NCBI GenBank assembly: GCA_963768565.1
Contig: CAVYIO010000034.1
Coordinates: forward strand, 1-64,000
Direction of reading: 5' to 3'
Source of the DNA: JABDKH01 sp963768565
GTDB lineage: Bacteria > Bacteroidota > Rhodothermia > Rhodothermales > JABDKH01
DNA length: 64,000 nucleotides
Positions 49,343 through 59,064 of the stretch are shown one piece after another (the stretch's first letter is position 1; every line of letters begins with the position of its first letter). The notes under the pieces are model-generated. The model saw nothing but the letters and a program-made list of their open reading frames with translations. It was not told the DNA's origin and searched no databases. The position numbers and the translations under genes are program-made.

Positions 49343-49939
49343 TTAGTGAGATTCAAGATCCTCTTCGCCACGGTACAATCCGTGTGACTCAATGTACCTT
49401 CCAACGGATTCCGAAACGAGGTAGCGGGTGCTCCGACCCTCCCGCACCCTTCGCCGGATCTCGGTGCTGGATACTGTGATCAGGGGGGCTTCCACAAGTG
49501 TAGCGGGAAAACGTTTCTGGTGGAGAATCGGGCTCGTTCCGCGCGGATATACGAGCAACTCGGCGAGGTTCAGAATGGACTCCGGGCGATGCCAGTCGCC
49601 AAGCTCTTCATAGCTGTCGGACCCGATGATGAGGAACAGCTGGCAACCTTCGCCGACGCCACTTCGAATGTCCTCCAGCGTATCAAGCGTGAAGGAAACA
49701 CCTCCCCGTCTCAGCTCGATGTCGGACACGTCAAACGCTGGATTTCCGGCAACAGCCGCACGCACCATCGCAAGACGGTGGTGCGGAGCAAGCATATCCT
49801 CGTCCTGCTTATGCGGCGGCGTCGACGCAGGAATCCAGATGATGCGTTCCAATTCGTATCGATCGCGAATAAATTCCGCGACGATCAGATGCGCGATGTG
49901 CGGAGGGTTAAACGAGCCACCGAAGACACCAAGCCGCAT
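49343..49939 (-). CDS. nadD: Nicotinate-nucleotide adenylyltransferase
   Basis: 198 residues. The nucleotidyltransferase HxGH-type motif is MRLGVFGGSFNPPHIAHLIV, followed by IIWIPASTPPHKQDEDML, FLIIGSDSYEELGDWHRPE and the C-terminal ITVSSTEIRRRVREGRSTRY (ISSTxIR). It adenylates nicotinate mononucleotide in NAD synthesis. Codirectional with bamD upstream, 80 bases apart. Intact. Confidence 0.95.
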   Translation of the reverse strand: MRLGVFGGSFNPPHIAHLIVAEFIRDRYELERIIWIPASTPPHKQDEDMLAPHHRLAMVRAAVAGNPAFDVSDIELRRGGVSFTLDTLEDIRSGVGEGCQLFLIIGSDSYEELGDWHRPESILNLAELLVYPRGTSPILHQKRFPATLVEAPLITVSSTEIRRRVREGRSTRYLVSESVGRYIESHGLYRGEEDLESH

Positions 49940-50019
49940 GCGATTCCCCTACGGATCGAGTCGCGAGAATAACGAAGGCAACGATACACCGAACCCGCCA
50001 GACAAAGACGCAGACAGCA

Positions 50020-50835
50020 TTAGAGTGACACACCTAACTCCGTTCGTCGCCGAAGTGCATCTTCGTACATACTTTCGGCCTCGGTCAGCACCGGGCTATC
50101 CGGAAAAATCTGACTGAGTCTTTCATAGTTGGCGATTACTCTGGCCAACCGCTCCGGCCTGCGCGTGATGATGCTCTGCTCGCTGAAACGCATGTAGTTA
50201 CGCATCGCGCCCAACAGGGCATCGTCGGCCCAGGGCGAACCGGGGAAGTCGTCGAAGACTGACTCGAACGTGAGTGCAGCAGCTTCATGGAGTCCTCGTC
50301 GTTCATAGAGGAGCGCGGAAGCATGTCGTTTGCGAGCCAGTTTCTCACGCAATTCGTTGATCCTCTGCGCGGCGTCTTGAACCCGGTCGTCGGTTGGATA
50401 TCGGTCGATAAAGAGCTGAAGTTGCTCAATCGCCCGTTTCGTGTCGGTCTGATCAAGCTGGTAGCCGGGTGACCGAGCGTAATATGTCATCGCCATCTCG
50501 TACTCGGCCTCTGTCACGCGTGGGTCTCTACGATACAGCTGGACGAACCGGTTGTACTCATTGGCGGCCAGAAGCAGGTCTTTGTTGGCCGCATGCGACC
50601 GCGCGAGGTAAAGCTGAGCATCAGGCGCGTACTCATGGGTTCGTCCGAAGTCGAAGACTCCGCGAAAGAACTCTGCGGCACGGTCATACTTTTCCGCTTC
50701 GTAAAGGACCATTCCCTTGTCGAAGGCCTCCTTGGGCGAGTCATAACGAAGCCGACCGCTGCCGGAGCACCCACTCACAGCGACAACGAGAAGAAGAATG
50801 GCAGATAGTTTTGCCGAACGGGACAGGATTGTCAT
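50020..50835 (-). CDS. bamD: Outer-membrane assembly lipoprotein BamD
   Basis: 271 residues. MTILSRSAKLSAILLLVVAVS precedes a Cys lipobox (AVSGC). The mature protein is a run of TPR-like helices: PKEAFDKGMVLYEAEKYDRA, EYAPDAQLYLARSHAANKDL, LAANEYNRFVQLYRRDP, and EAEYEMAMTYYARSPGYQLD, which is a good match to the conserved BamD segment, then AIEQLQLFIDRYPTDDRV. BamD anchors to the outer membrane and works with BamA to insert beta-barrel proteins. A further helical half follows. BamA itself is not in the window. Confidence 0.9.
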   Translation of the reverse strand: MTILSRSAKLSAILLLVVAVSGCSGSGRLRYDSPKEAFDKGMVLYEAEKYDRAAEFFRGVFDFGRTHEYAPDAQLYLARSHAANKDLLLAANEYNRFVQLYRRDPRVTEAEYEMAMTYYARSPGYQLDQTDTKRAIEQLQLFIDRYPTDDRVQDAAQRINELREKLARKRHASALLYERRGLHEAAALTFESVFDDFPGSPWADDALLGAMRNYMRFSEQSIITRRPERLARVIANYERLSQIFPDSPVLTEAESMYEDALRRRTELGVSL

Positions 50836-50961
50836 TTCTTGATAGTTCGCTTCGCTGGACTCAGTGGCTACCTAACGACCGGATAGCCCGGATATTGTCG
50901 CGAAAGCTCGTGGACGAGAAGGGCTTCTAGAACAGTCCGTTAGGGGCGCTGTTCCCAGTCG

Positions 50962-52404
50962 CTAACGCAGCAGCTCTGAAGCTCCGTCCTTGTACCGGTG
51001 AAAGTAAATGGCCTCGTTCACGTTCCCGTTTCTGAAGTCGAACCGAAGGCCGAGCCCTTGATACGGTGGTGCATCGTGAAACGCCTCGTGGAGCGGTTTC
51101 CCGGCATGCGCCGTGAGCTGCAGAAGGATGTAACGAGTGACGTCGTAGCCGGCGTACGACAGCTGATTTGGCTCAGTCCCCGCCAGCGCCGCGTACCTCT
51201 CCCGAAAAAGCCGCGTGGCGGCCAGTGACTCGTCCACGTAGAAGTCGTTCGTATACGTGGTAGAGAATTTCGAGGCCAACTGTGGAGCACCGAAGTCGTG
51301 CCATTCCTTGTTACCGAGGACGCGGATCGGAATATCGATCCGACTGATTTCATTGAGCGCGGCTCGAATCAGCGTTGGAGCCTCGGAACCCGATATGGGC
51401 AGATACAGAGCTCGTGCCAGCATCATCGTATCGGGCTTGACGTAATCAAGGAGTCTGAACCAGGCGCTTGGACCCGGAAGCACCTCCACGAACGTCACCT
51501 CTCCGCCCAGTTCGGCCACCTCATCCTCGAAACCCTCCGCCATCAGTTCGCCATACGATGTCGCAAGGTCCGTGATAATCCCGAACTCATCCAGCCGCTG
51601 GCTGCGCATTGCGAACCGTGCCATCAGCCTACCCCGCATACTGATACTCGGGTTGGCCTGAAAGACATATGATCGGTTCCGAGATACCTCCTCGTCGGTT
51701 GCGAGCGGTGCAATGATCGGAACCCCGTTCAGCTGAGCCACACCGGCCGCCGCCTTCGCTTCATCGCTGTACAGTGGACCGATGATTATATCGACACGCT
51801 CCCGAATCAACTCCTCGGTTGCGTCTGCGGCAACGTCCGTTCGGTTACCGCTGTCCCTGAAAATCATCCTGACCGGCATCTGTCCTCCGCCGGTCGTGTT
51901 ATGCTCCTCAACCGCGATACGGATCCCGTTAAACATCGACTGCGTGAGATCAAGCGACTCAGATTCGGTCGGCAGCAGAACTCCGAGCTTTATCAGGCGA
52001 CCACGACGCTGCTCGGCACGCATGGTCTCGGCCGCGAAACGCCGGGTCCGCTCCGCATCAGCCACATAGCGACTCCGCGGAAACTCGCGCACGAACTGCG
52101 TTAGCAAATCGATCGCCTTCTGGTATTCACCTCTCCGGTAGTGGGATTTCCCCGCCATCAGCCACGCGGAGGTGGTCTTGCGGTTTAGAGGGTAATCGGC
52201 ATAAACACGCTCGAAGCGGCCCAACGCGCTCCCATAGAATTCCTGTTCGAACAGATCGAGTCCTTCCGCGAAGACAAACTCCGCTTCCTCATTGCGAAGT
52301 GCGTCGTCCTGACCCATCGCGGGCAGGGCGATCCACAAAAGTGACCATATCACGAAGGTGGCCGCATACCAACGCCTGAACTGTAATGCTGGAGCTACTC
52401 CCAT
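50962..52404 (-). CDS. TPR plus periplasmic-binding-fold protein (LpoA/ABC-substrate-binding-like)
   Basis: 480 residues with a signal segment (FVIWSLLWIALPAMGQDD). Residues 35-115 hold TPR repeats (GLDLFEQEFYGSALGRFERV, SHYRRGEYQKAIDLLTQFV). The rest is a type I periplasmic-binding fold: IKLGVLLPTESESLDLTQSM, FNGIRIAVEEHNTTGG, RERVDIIIGPLYSDEAKAAA, NGVPIIAPLATDEEVS. This TPR-PBP arrangement is that of LpoA-like penicillin-binding-protein activators and of amino-acid ABC binding proteins. With no transporter nearby and bamD downstream, an envelope-assembly role is plausible. Its ATG lies inside the end of guaA (10-base overlap). Confidence 0.85.
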   Translation of the reverse strand: MGVAPALQFRRWYAATFVIWSLLWIALPAMGQDDALRNEEAEFVFAEGLDLFEQEFYGSALGRFERVYADYPLNRKTTSAWLMAGKSHYRRGEYQKAIDLLTQFVREFPRSRYVADAERTRRFAAETMRAEQRRGRLIKLGVLLPTESESLDLTQSMFNGIRIAVEEHNTTGGGQMPVRMIFRDSGNRTDVAADATEELIRERVDIIIGPLYSDEAKAAAGVAQLNGVPIIAPLATDEEVSRNRSYVFQANPSISMRGRLMARFAMRSQRLDEFGIITDLATSYGELMAEGFEDEVAELGGEVTFVEVLPGPSAWFRLLDYVKPDTMMLARALYLPISGSEAPTLIRAALNEISRIDIPIRVLGNKEWHDFGAPQLASKFSTTYTNDFYVDESLAATRLFRERYAALAGTEPNQLSYAGYDVTRYILLQLTAHAGKPLHEAFHDAPPYQGLGLRFDFRNGNVNEAIYFHRYKDGASELLR

Positions 52405-53964
52405 TCGATTGTCGCCGGTGGTTTTGAACTGATATCGTAAACGACACGGTTGATTCCGCGGATTTCATTAACGATACGATTTGACACGTGAGCAAGAAAA
52501 TCGTGCGGAAGCTTGGCCCAATCGGCCGTCATACCGTCTACACTGGTTACCGCTCGGAGCGCACAGACGTTTTCGTACGTCCGCTCATCTCCCATCACTC
52601 CTACGGAGCGGATAGGAAGCAGGACCGCGAAGGCCTGCCACACTTCATCATACTGCTCTTGTTTGTGAAGCTCTTCGATGAAGACCGCATCGGCCTGCCG
52701 GAGCAGGTCCAGGTTCTCGGGAGTAACCGGCCCCAGTATCCGTACCGCCAGACCGGGCCCCGGGAAAGGGTGTCGACCGACAATCGATTCGGGTACACCC
52801 AGTAGCCTTCCGATTGCCCTGACCTCATCCTTGAACAGCTCACGAAACGGTTCGAGGATCTCAAAATTCAGTTTCTCCGGCAGCCCACCGACATTATGAT
52901 GCGTCTTAATCGTGGCCGACGGCCCCTTAAACGAAACACTCTCGATGACATCCGGATACAGCGTGCCCTGAGCAAGGTATTTCGGTCGTCTGCCCATCGC
53001 CGCTTCGACCCGGTGTGTTGCCTCCTCGAAAATGTCGACAAACGTATTGCCGATGATCACCCGCTTGCGCTCCGGATCTTCCACGTCTTCAAGCCTTTCC
53101 ACGAAGGTATCTGACGCATCCACTGCCAGTAACTTGATGTGGAAGCTGTCGCGGAAAGTGTGCTGCACCTGCTCCCATTCACCAAGCCGCAACAAACCGT
53201 TATTCACGAAGATGCACGTGACCTGGTCGCCGATTGCCTGATGCAACAGGACGGCCGCAACCGAGGAGTCCACACCTCCGGACAAACCGAGGATCACATG
53301 ATCATCTCCCACGAGATCTCTAATCTCCGCGGTCTTCTCATCGATAAACGAAGCCGGCGTCCAATCGCCACGGCAACCACAGATGTGACGTACGAAGTTG
53401 CCCACAATTCTCGAGCCTTCCTTCGTGTGTACAACCTCCGGATGAAACTGGACTCCGTAGATCCCACGCTCGAGGTGCCGAACGGCAGCAATCGGAGCAT
53501 TGGAGGTGTGCCCGATAATCTCGTACCCGTCCGGGAGGGTCGTCAGATGATCGCCATGACTCATCCAGACGCTGCTGGACGACGAAACGCCCGCCAATAG
53601 ATCACTGTCGTCATCCACCAGGAGCGTAGCCCGACCGAATTCGCGCCGACCTGGCCCGCTCCACACCGCCACCCTGATTAAACGCAATCGCCTGGAGCCC
53701 ATAGCAAATACCAAGCACCGGCACGGGTCTGTCCTCACCGTTTCGGAGGGACAGAAATGACGGGTTCAGCTGAGGAGCATCCGGATCGTAGACTGATGAT
53801 GGGCCGCCGGAGAGTATTATTCCCCGCGGCTGGGTTCGCATGACATCTGCAAAGTCGGCCGTGCACGGAAAGATCTCGGAGAAAACTCCGTTCTCTCGAA
53901 CTCGGCGAGCGATCAGCTGCGTGTACTGCGAACCAAAATCAAGAATGGCAATTCTTTCGTGCAT
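52395..53964 (-). CDS. guaA: GMP synthase, glutamine-hydrolysing (frameshifted)
   Basis: Two frames join near 53,660. The N-terminal amidotransferase reads MHERIAILDFGSQYTQLIAR, IILSGGPSSVYDPDAP and VPVLGICYGLQAIAF with the catalytic Cys; the second frame resumes REFGRATLLVDDDSD, YGVQFHPEVVHTKEG (catalytic His and Glu), then the ATP-pyrophosphatase HVILGLSGGVDSSVAAVLLH and the C-terminal dimerisation domain (GRHPFPGPGLAVRILGPVT, VVYDISSKPPATIEWE). It converts XMP to GMP. About 520 residues, normal. Start at ATG 53964. Essential in most media, so the break is read as a sequencing indel. Confidence 0.95.
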
Positions 53965-54000
53965 TACACGCTTCCGCAGCGGAGTCATGAGCCACGGGGC

Positions 54001-54387
54001 TCACGCCGCGACGAGTTCCTGGTACTCGGAAGATGAGAGTAGGACTTCTAACTGTGACGGATCCTTCATCTCGATCTTGACCATCCAACCCCGTTCGTAC
54101 GGATCGTCGTTGGCCGCTTCGGGATTCGAATCGAGTTCCTCGTTGATCTCCGTGATGGTCCCTGCAACCGGAGCGAACAACTCCGAAACCGTCTTCACGG
54201 CCTCAACCGTCCCGAATACGGACTCGCTGTCGAGTTCCGTTCCGACCGGCTCTAACTCAATGAAGACAATGTCCCCCAGCTCCGACTGCGCGAAATCCGT
54301 AATCCCGACGACGGCCGTCGTCCCATCGTCCTCGATCCGGAGCCACTCGTGGTCTTTCGTGTAGTGCAGGTTTTCTGGAAAGGTCAT
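54001..54387 (-). CDS. gcvH: Glycine cleavage system H protein
   Basis: About 128 residues from ATG 54387 (MTFPENLHYTKDHEWLRIED). The lipoyl domain carries FGTVEAVKTVSELFAPVAG, whose Lys is lipoylated, and ends with DDPYERGWMVKIEMKDPSQL. GcvH shuttles the aminomethyl group between the P, T and L proteins; it can also supply lipoate. The other gcv genes are absent here, and it sits between accC and guaA, so a lipoyl-relay role may be as likely as glycine cleavage. Confidence 0.95.
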   Translation of the reverse strand: MTFPENLHYTKDHEWLRIEDDGTTAVVGITDFAQSELGDIVFIELEPVGTELDSESVFGTVEAVKTVSELFAPVAGTITEINEELDSNPEAANDDPYERGWMVKIEMKDPSQLEVLLSSSEYQELVAA

Positions 54388-54483
54388 CTTGCTTTGCACC
54401 GAACGTTGTGAGTAGTAGACCGCTGCGGGCGGCATCGCAGATGCCGATTCGAAATGATAACACCCGATCGTGGCATTTTCTAG

Positions 54484-55827
54484 CTAGGCGATCGGCTCGA
54501 GTTTGAACGTCTCAAGAAACTTGGTGTCGAAGTTGCCCGCCTTGAAGGCCTCGTTCCTGAGCAGTTGACTGTGAAACGGAATCGTCGTGTGCACGCCTTC
54601 GATTACGAACTCGTCGAGCGCCCGCTTCATCTTGTTAATTGCCAGGTCTCTCGTCTTCGCACGTACAATCAGCTTTGCTATCAACGAATCGTAATGGGGT
54701 GGAATGACGTAGTCGGCGTAGGCATGAGTGTCCACGCGCACACCGTGGCCGCCAGGTGGATGGAAGGTGCTGATGACGCCCGGAGATGGGGCGAAACCGC
54801 GGAAGGGGTTTTCGGCATTGATACGACACTCGATGGCGTGGCCATCCATGATCGCGGGTCGATTCGAGACATTCTCACCCATCGCAACAAGAATCTGAAA
54901 CTGAACGAGGTCGCAGTCAGCGACTTCTTCTGTCACGGGATGCTCCACCTGAATGCGCGTATTCATCTCCATGAAATAGAATTCCTTGTTCGCATCCAGC
55001 AGGAACTCTACCGTACCCGCCCCCTCGTAATTGACGGCGCGGGCTCCCTCCACGGCTGCCTCACCCATTCGATTGCGGAGGTCGGGATCGACAATGGGTG
55101 ACGGAGATTCCTCGAGCAACTTCTGGTGTCTCCGCTGTATGGAGCACTCGCGTTCTCCGTAGTGCTTTACACCACCTCTGCCATCACCGAGTACCTGGAT
55201 CTCTATGTGCCTCGGCGAATCGACGAACTTCTCTATGTAGACACCTCCATCACCGAACGCGGCCTCCGCCTCGTTGGACGCGGCTGCAAGTTGTGCAGCC
55301 AGCTCTCCTTCGTCCCTCACTACACGCATACCGCGACCACCACCACCCGAACGCGCTTTGACGATAACCGGATATCCGATTTCAGCGGCGATCGAAATGG
55401 CCTTTTTCGCATCGTCCACAATGCCGTCTGATCCCGGCACGATCGGTACTCCGGCCTTCTGCATCGTTCGCTTGGCCAGGCTCTTGTTGCCCATCAGCCT
55501 TATCGTTTCAGCCGATGGACCGATGAATTTGATCCCGTGATCGACGCAGATCTCGCTAAAATCAGCATTCTCAGCAAGAAATCCGTAGCCGGGATGAATC
55601 GCGTCGGCACCGGTGACTTCGGCCGCCGAGATGATCCGATCGATTCGAAGGTAGCTGTCGCGCGAGGGTGGAGGCCCGATGCAAACGGCCTCATCAGCAA
55701 ACCGAACATGAAGCGAGTCGCGATCTGCCGTGGAAAACACAGCCACCGTTTTCAGACCCATCTCGTGACAGGTACGGATGATGCGGAGGGCGATCTCGCC
55801 TCTGTTGGCGATAAGAATCTTCTTCAT
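54484..55827 (-). CDS. accC: Acetyl-CoA carboxylase, biotin carboxylase subunit
   Basis: 447 residues, intact. MKKILIANRGEIALRIIRTC is the standard start; then FLAENADFSEICVDHGIKFI, an ATP-grasp glycine loop at IVKARSGGGGRGMRVV, EKFVDSPRHIEIQVLGDGRG, YFMEMNTRIQVEHPVTEEVA and PSPGVISTFHPPGGHGVRVD. It carboxylates the biotin of AccB with bicarbonate and ATP, the first step of fatty-acid synthesis. It follows accB by 56 bases. Confidence 0.96.
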   Translation of the reverse strand: MKKILIANRGEIALRIIRTCHEMGLKTVAVFSTADRDSLHVRFADEAVCIGPPPSRDSYLRIDRIISAAEVTGADAIHPGYGFLAENADFSEICVDHGIKFIGPSAETIRLMGNKSLAKRTMQKAGVPIVPGSDGIVDDAKKAISIAAEIGYPVIVKARSGGGGRGMRVVRDEGELAAQLAAASNEAEAAFGDGGVYIEKFVDSPRHIEIQVLGDGRGGVKHYGERECSIQRRHQKLLEESPSPIVDPDLRNRMGEAAVEGARAVNYEGAGTVEFLLDANKEFYFMEMNTRIQVEHPVTEEVADCDLVQFQILVAMGENVSNRPAIMDGHAIECRINAENPFRGFAPSPGVISTFHPPGGHGVRVDTHAYADYVIPPHYDSLIAKLIVRAKTRDLAINKMKRALDEFVIEGVHTTIPFHSQLLRNEAFKAGNFDTKFLETFKLEPIA

Positions 55828-55883
55828 GCGGACGACACGGGGGTGAAGATCGGACGGTCCGGGATTGGTGTGTGTTCCCTGGA

Positions 55884-56381
55884 TCAGCCCGGTTCGATGG
55901 CAAACAAGGGCTGATCGAACTCCACGGCCTGCGCGTTGTCGACGAGGATTTTGCGGACGACGCCGGACATCTCGGCCTCGATCTCATTCATCAGTTTCAT
56001 GGCTTCGATGATGCAGAGCACCTGGCCGCTGCTGACAGTGTCGCCAACCTCAACAAAAGCTGCCGCGTCAGGTGAGGATGATCTGTAGAACGTGCCGACG
56101 ATCGGAGCCTTCACCTCCACCAAATTTGATGCAGCTGCAGGCGTCGTTGCGCCCACTGTATGGCCACCAGATGCGTGGGCGGCGGGCGCGGGTGCGGGTG
56201 GTGGTCCGTAGCCGCCCGGAACGGGATACGGCGGCGGCATATACGACATCGCCGGCTGAAACGTAACGTTGGGGCTTTCCTTCCGCACTACAATCTTGAG
56301 TCCATCTTCCTCTAACTCAACTTCCGCCACGTCGCTCTCCGCCACGAGTCGTAGTAGGTCGCGAATCCGGTCAAGGTCCAT
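55884..56381 (-). CDS. accB: Biotin carboxyl carrier protein of acetyl-CoA carboxylase
   Basis: 165 residues. An N-terminal domain (MDLDRIRDLLRLVAESDVAE, VELEEDGLKIVVRKE) leads to a Pro/Ala-rich linker (PPPYPVPGGYGPPPAPAPAA), then the biotinyl domain with APIVGTFYRSSSPDAAAFVE and CIIEAMKLMNEIEAEMSG, whose Lys receives biotin. It carries CO2 between AccC and the carboxyltransferase. It starts 45 bases after the efp stop; efp-accB-accC is a common bacterial order. Confidence 0.96.
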   Translation of the reverse strand: MDLDRIRDLLRLVAESDVAEVELEEDGLKIVVRKESPNVTFQPAMSYMPPPYPVPGGYGPPPAPAPAAHASGGHTVGATTPAAASNLVEVKAPIVGTFYRSSSPDAAAFVEVGDTVSSGQVLCIIEAMKLMNEIEAEMSGVVRKILVDNAQAVEFDQPLFAIEPG

Positions 56382-56426
56382 GTGTGTGCTCTTCGTTTGC
56401 GCCCCGCGGGGCCTGTGCTTTGTCGG

Positions 56427-56996
56427 CTAGTTCGATGACGCGCGCGTGATGTACGCTCCCGTCTCTGTATTGACTCGCACGACGTCGCCTTCGTTGATAA
56501 AGAGAGGGACGTTCACCGACGCACCGCTTTCCAGTTTCGCGGGCTTCGTCGCTGCCGTTGCTGTATCGCCCCGGACGCCGGGTTCTGTTTCGACGACGGC
56601 CAGATCAACCGACTTCGGTATCTCGGTCGTCAGAGCAACTTCTGTCTCCGCGTGGAACAGGACATCAATCATCCCGCCCTCCTTGACGAACTCGCGGCCG
56701 GAAACGCTTTCGGCCGGCAACTGGAGTTGCTCGTATGTGTCTGCATTCATGAAGTGCAGACCAAGATCATCCTGATATAGAAACTGGTGTGGCCGACGCT
56801 CAATGCGGGCGGTCTCGACCTTTTCTCCAGCGCGAAAGGTGTTGTCCATCGTACGCCCTGTGCGGACGTTCTTCAACTTCGTACGGACGAATGCACCCCC
56901 CTTGCCGGGTTTTACATGCTGAAACTCCGTAATCGTCCATAAATCGTCATTCCAGACGATTGCGAGACCATTGCGAAAATCACTCGTCGATGCCAT
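56427..56996 (-). CDS. efp: Translation elongation factor P
   Basis: 189 residues, the normal three-domain length. The N-terminal KOW-like domain has MASTSDFRNGLAIVWNDDLW and EFQHVKPGKGGAFVRTKLKN, whose loop carries the Lys usually modified for function (PGKGG). The OB domains follow (EYMDA-like MIDVLFHAETEVALTTEIPK and SVDLAVVETEPGVRGDTATA), ending TGAYITRASSN. EF-P relieves ribosome stalling at polyproline. First gene of the efp-accB-accC run. Confidence 0.96.
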   Translation of the reverse strand: MASTSDFRNGLAIVWNDDLWTITEFQHVKPGKGGAFVRTKLKNVRTGRTMDNTFRAGEKVETARIERRPHQFLYQDDLGLHFMNADTYEQLQLPAESVSGREFVKEGGMIDVLFHAETEVALTTEIPKSVDLAVVETEPGVRGDTATAATKPAKLESGASVNVPLFINEGDVVRVNTETGAYITRASSN

Positions 56997-57080
56997 TCTG
57001 TACGTTTGTGTCGTGGCGCCAGAACAAGAATATAGCCCGCCTTCGAGGCGCCAGTCAATCTGGATTGCGACCCGGGTCGG

Positions 57081-58670
57081 TCACTTCTTGAAGCGCTTGA
57101 TCAGGTCCTGAACACGCTTTTCATCGATCTCCCCTGCCGGGGTCTCCGGTCGTGCCGCCTGCACTTTGGCGGCGGGGCTCCGGCGGGTTGCAGTCGGCTG
57201 AACAGGCGGGTTTCCAGCCCGCTCGCGCAGGCGGCTCTCGATCTCGTCAATCCACGACCCGTGCTCTGGCGATCGCGCCGTCTTCCGACCGGACGACGTA
57301 CCTCGGCGCTGCGCAGAAGGCGGGTTAACCGGATCCGTCTCGAACGCGAGGCGCTTGTAGTTCAACAGGTGAAGCGGGGAGATATTATCGCTCGTGATTG
57401 ATCCGCCCGTCGTGCCCGGACCCAGAGTCATCGCAGGGAAGAGCGCGGTTGTAAACCCGACCGAGCCAAGAGCCGCTACCGTGTTTACGACAATCCGCAT
57501 CGCCGGCTTTTCGAGGGCGAACGCCTCGATGATCCGATCGTTGGTACAGTGCAGACCGAGCGTGTGGCCCATACCGCCGAAACCGAGCACCTCGATACAA
57601 CGGTCGCATCCGGCTTCCCACCCATCCGCCGTGTAGAAGGACAGGATGGGCGAGAGGGTCTCCGAGGACAACGGCTCATCCTTTCCGACCTTTTCCACTT
57701 CGGCAACCAGCGCCCGGGTCGACGGGGGTACCGAGAATCCTGCCAACCCGGCGATATGCGAGGGTGACCTTCCTACCTGCTCCACGTTCAGCCGCCCGTT
57801 CACAAACAGAACATCACGAAGTTTATGCTTCTCCCGGTCGTCGACAACGTATGCGCCCTCCGATCTCAGTGCGTCCAACAAACGGGTCCGGATCGGCAGG
57901 TCGGCCACGATGCTCCGTTCTGTGGAACAGAGCGTGCCCCAGTCAAACGATGCCCCGTACACGAGATCCGCTGCCGCCTTGATCACGTCAGCGGATCGAT
58001 CCACGAAGACCGGCACGTTACCCGATCCGACACCATAGGCCGGTTTGCCCTTCGAATAGGCCGCCTGTACCATCGCCGTGCCACCGGTAGCCAGGATCAC
58101 GTCTGTATGATCGTGCTCCAGTAGTTCGTTCGTACCGGCGAGCGATACATCCTCCAGGCAGCCGAAGAGGCCCGGGGGCGCTCCTGCATCGTACGCTGCG
58201 TCGGCAACGATGGCGAGTGCGCGCCGCGTGCAGCGAACCGCCCGTGGATGTGGACTCATGACGATTCCGCACCGCGCTTTCGCAGTTATGATCGCCTTGT
58301 ACATCGCTGTCGATGTAGGATTCGTGGACGGAATCAGTGCAGCGACCACACCCATCGGAGTTGCGATCTCCCAGATTGATCCACCCTCCGACCGATTGAT
58401 GATCCCCGCCGTGCGCATTCCGCGCATTCGCTCATGGAGCGTCTTCGTTGCGAACAGGTTCTTCTCTGTCTTGCTGTCTATGCGGCCGAAGCCGGTTTCT
58501 TCATGAGCCAGGCGTGCCAACTCGGACGCCGAGCCGGCACCTGCTCTGGCCATTGCAGCAACGATATGATCAACCTTGTCCTGCGTGAACTTCGAATACG
58601 TGTGCTGTGCGGCACGCGCCTGCTTCACAAGTTCGCGAGCTTGCTGAATCGAGGTAAGGTCGGAGTCCAT
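57081..58670 (-). CDS. Acylating aldehyde dehydrogenase with C-terminal linker and helix
   Basis: 529 residues, intact. The catalytic part, residues 1-440, is the CoA-acylating ALDH class (EutE/PduP/AdhE-N type): GVVAALIPSTNPTSTAMYKA, HPRAVRCTRRALAIV, DVILATGGTAMVQAAYSKGK, ASFDWGTLCSTERSIVAD with the catalytic Cys, and MTLGPGTTGGSITSDNISPL. It converts an aldehyde plus CoA and NAD+ to acyl-CoA. Beyond it the chain has a helix (SWIDEIESRLRERAG), a Pro/Ala/Thr linker (NPPVQPTATRRSPAAKVQAA) and a final amphipathic helix EIDEKRVQDLIKRFKK. A short terminal helix behind a flexible linker is the layout of bacterial-microcompartment encapsulation peptides. No shell gene is in the window. It diverges from the gene at 58830. 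Confidence 0.85.
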   Translation of the reverse strand: MDSDLTSIQQARELVKQARAAQHTYSKFTQDKVDHIVAAMARAGAGSASELARLAHEETGFGRIDSKTEKNLFATKTLHERMRGMRTAGIINRSEGGSIWEIATPMGVVAALIPSTNPTSTAMYKAIITAKARCGIVMSPHPRAVRCTRRALAIVADAAYDAGAPPGLFGCLEDVSLAGTNELLEHDHTDVILATGGTAMVQAAYSKGKPAYGVGSGNVPVFVDRSADVIKAAADLVYGASFDWGTLCSTERSIVADLPIRTRLLDALRSEGAYVVDDREKHKLRDVLFVNGRLNVEQVGRSPSHIAGLAGFSVPPSTRALVAEVEKVGKDEPLSSETLSPILSFYTADGWEAGCDRCIEVLGFGGMGHTLGLHCTNDRIIEAFALEKPAMRIVVNTVAALGSVGFTTALFPAMTLGPGTTGGSITSDNISPLHLLNYKRLAFETDPVNPPSAQRRGTSSGRKTARSPEHGSWIDEIESRLRERAGNPPVQPTATRRSPAAKVQAARPETPAGEIDEKRVQDLIKRFKK

Positions 58671-58829
58671 GGAGATGAGCGATCAATTCGATGGATCGTC
58701 GGCCGTCACTGACCGCTGCCGTCCGAGATTTGACGACTTTCCGGCACTATTCGACCGAATTTGACCGTTAATATAGGTGTCTCCCGACGATATCGGCCCA
58801 GACCTTTCAGGACACTGTCCGGAATCATA

Positions 58830-59064
58830 TTGGCTCCCCGAAGCAAGAAACCCAAACGCGCCCCCGCCGAACGACACGGTGGTCCACCGGGCGACCCCGC
58901 TCAGATCGATGAAGAGCTTCTTGCGGCCTACCTGGCAGGGACTCTCGGTGCTAAATCAGCGACTCAAGGTGGCCGAGTACCTCGCGACCTGCCCGGAGGC
59001 GCTAGAAGTGCTTTCAATGGCGTACGCTGCCATGCTCGCCGAGCGCAGGAGCAGCACCCCGTGA
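58830..59064 (+). CDS. Small anti-sigma-like protein (frameshifted)
   Basis: From a TTG at 58830 the frame reads APRSKKPKRAPAERHGG, then AQIDEELLAAYLAGTL. After a break near 58950 it continues NQRLKVAEYLATCPEALEVL, SMAYAAMLAERRSSTP and stops at 59064. IDEELLAAYLAGTL followed by VAEYLATCPE.LEVL closely parallels the N-terminal zinc-binding module of anti-sigma factors (LAAYLDGTLS ... HLATCPECR), but the HxxxCxxC ligands are not preserved: the His is Tyr and the second Cys is Ala. A continuation in other frames to about 59,190 cannot be excluded. It precedes the KaiC-like gene by about 210 bases, a gap with no further supported gene. Confidence 0.45.
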
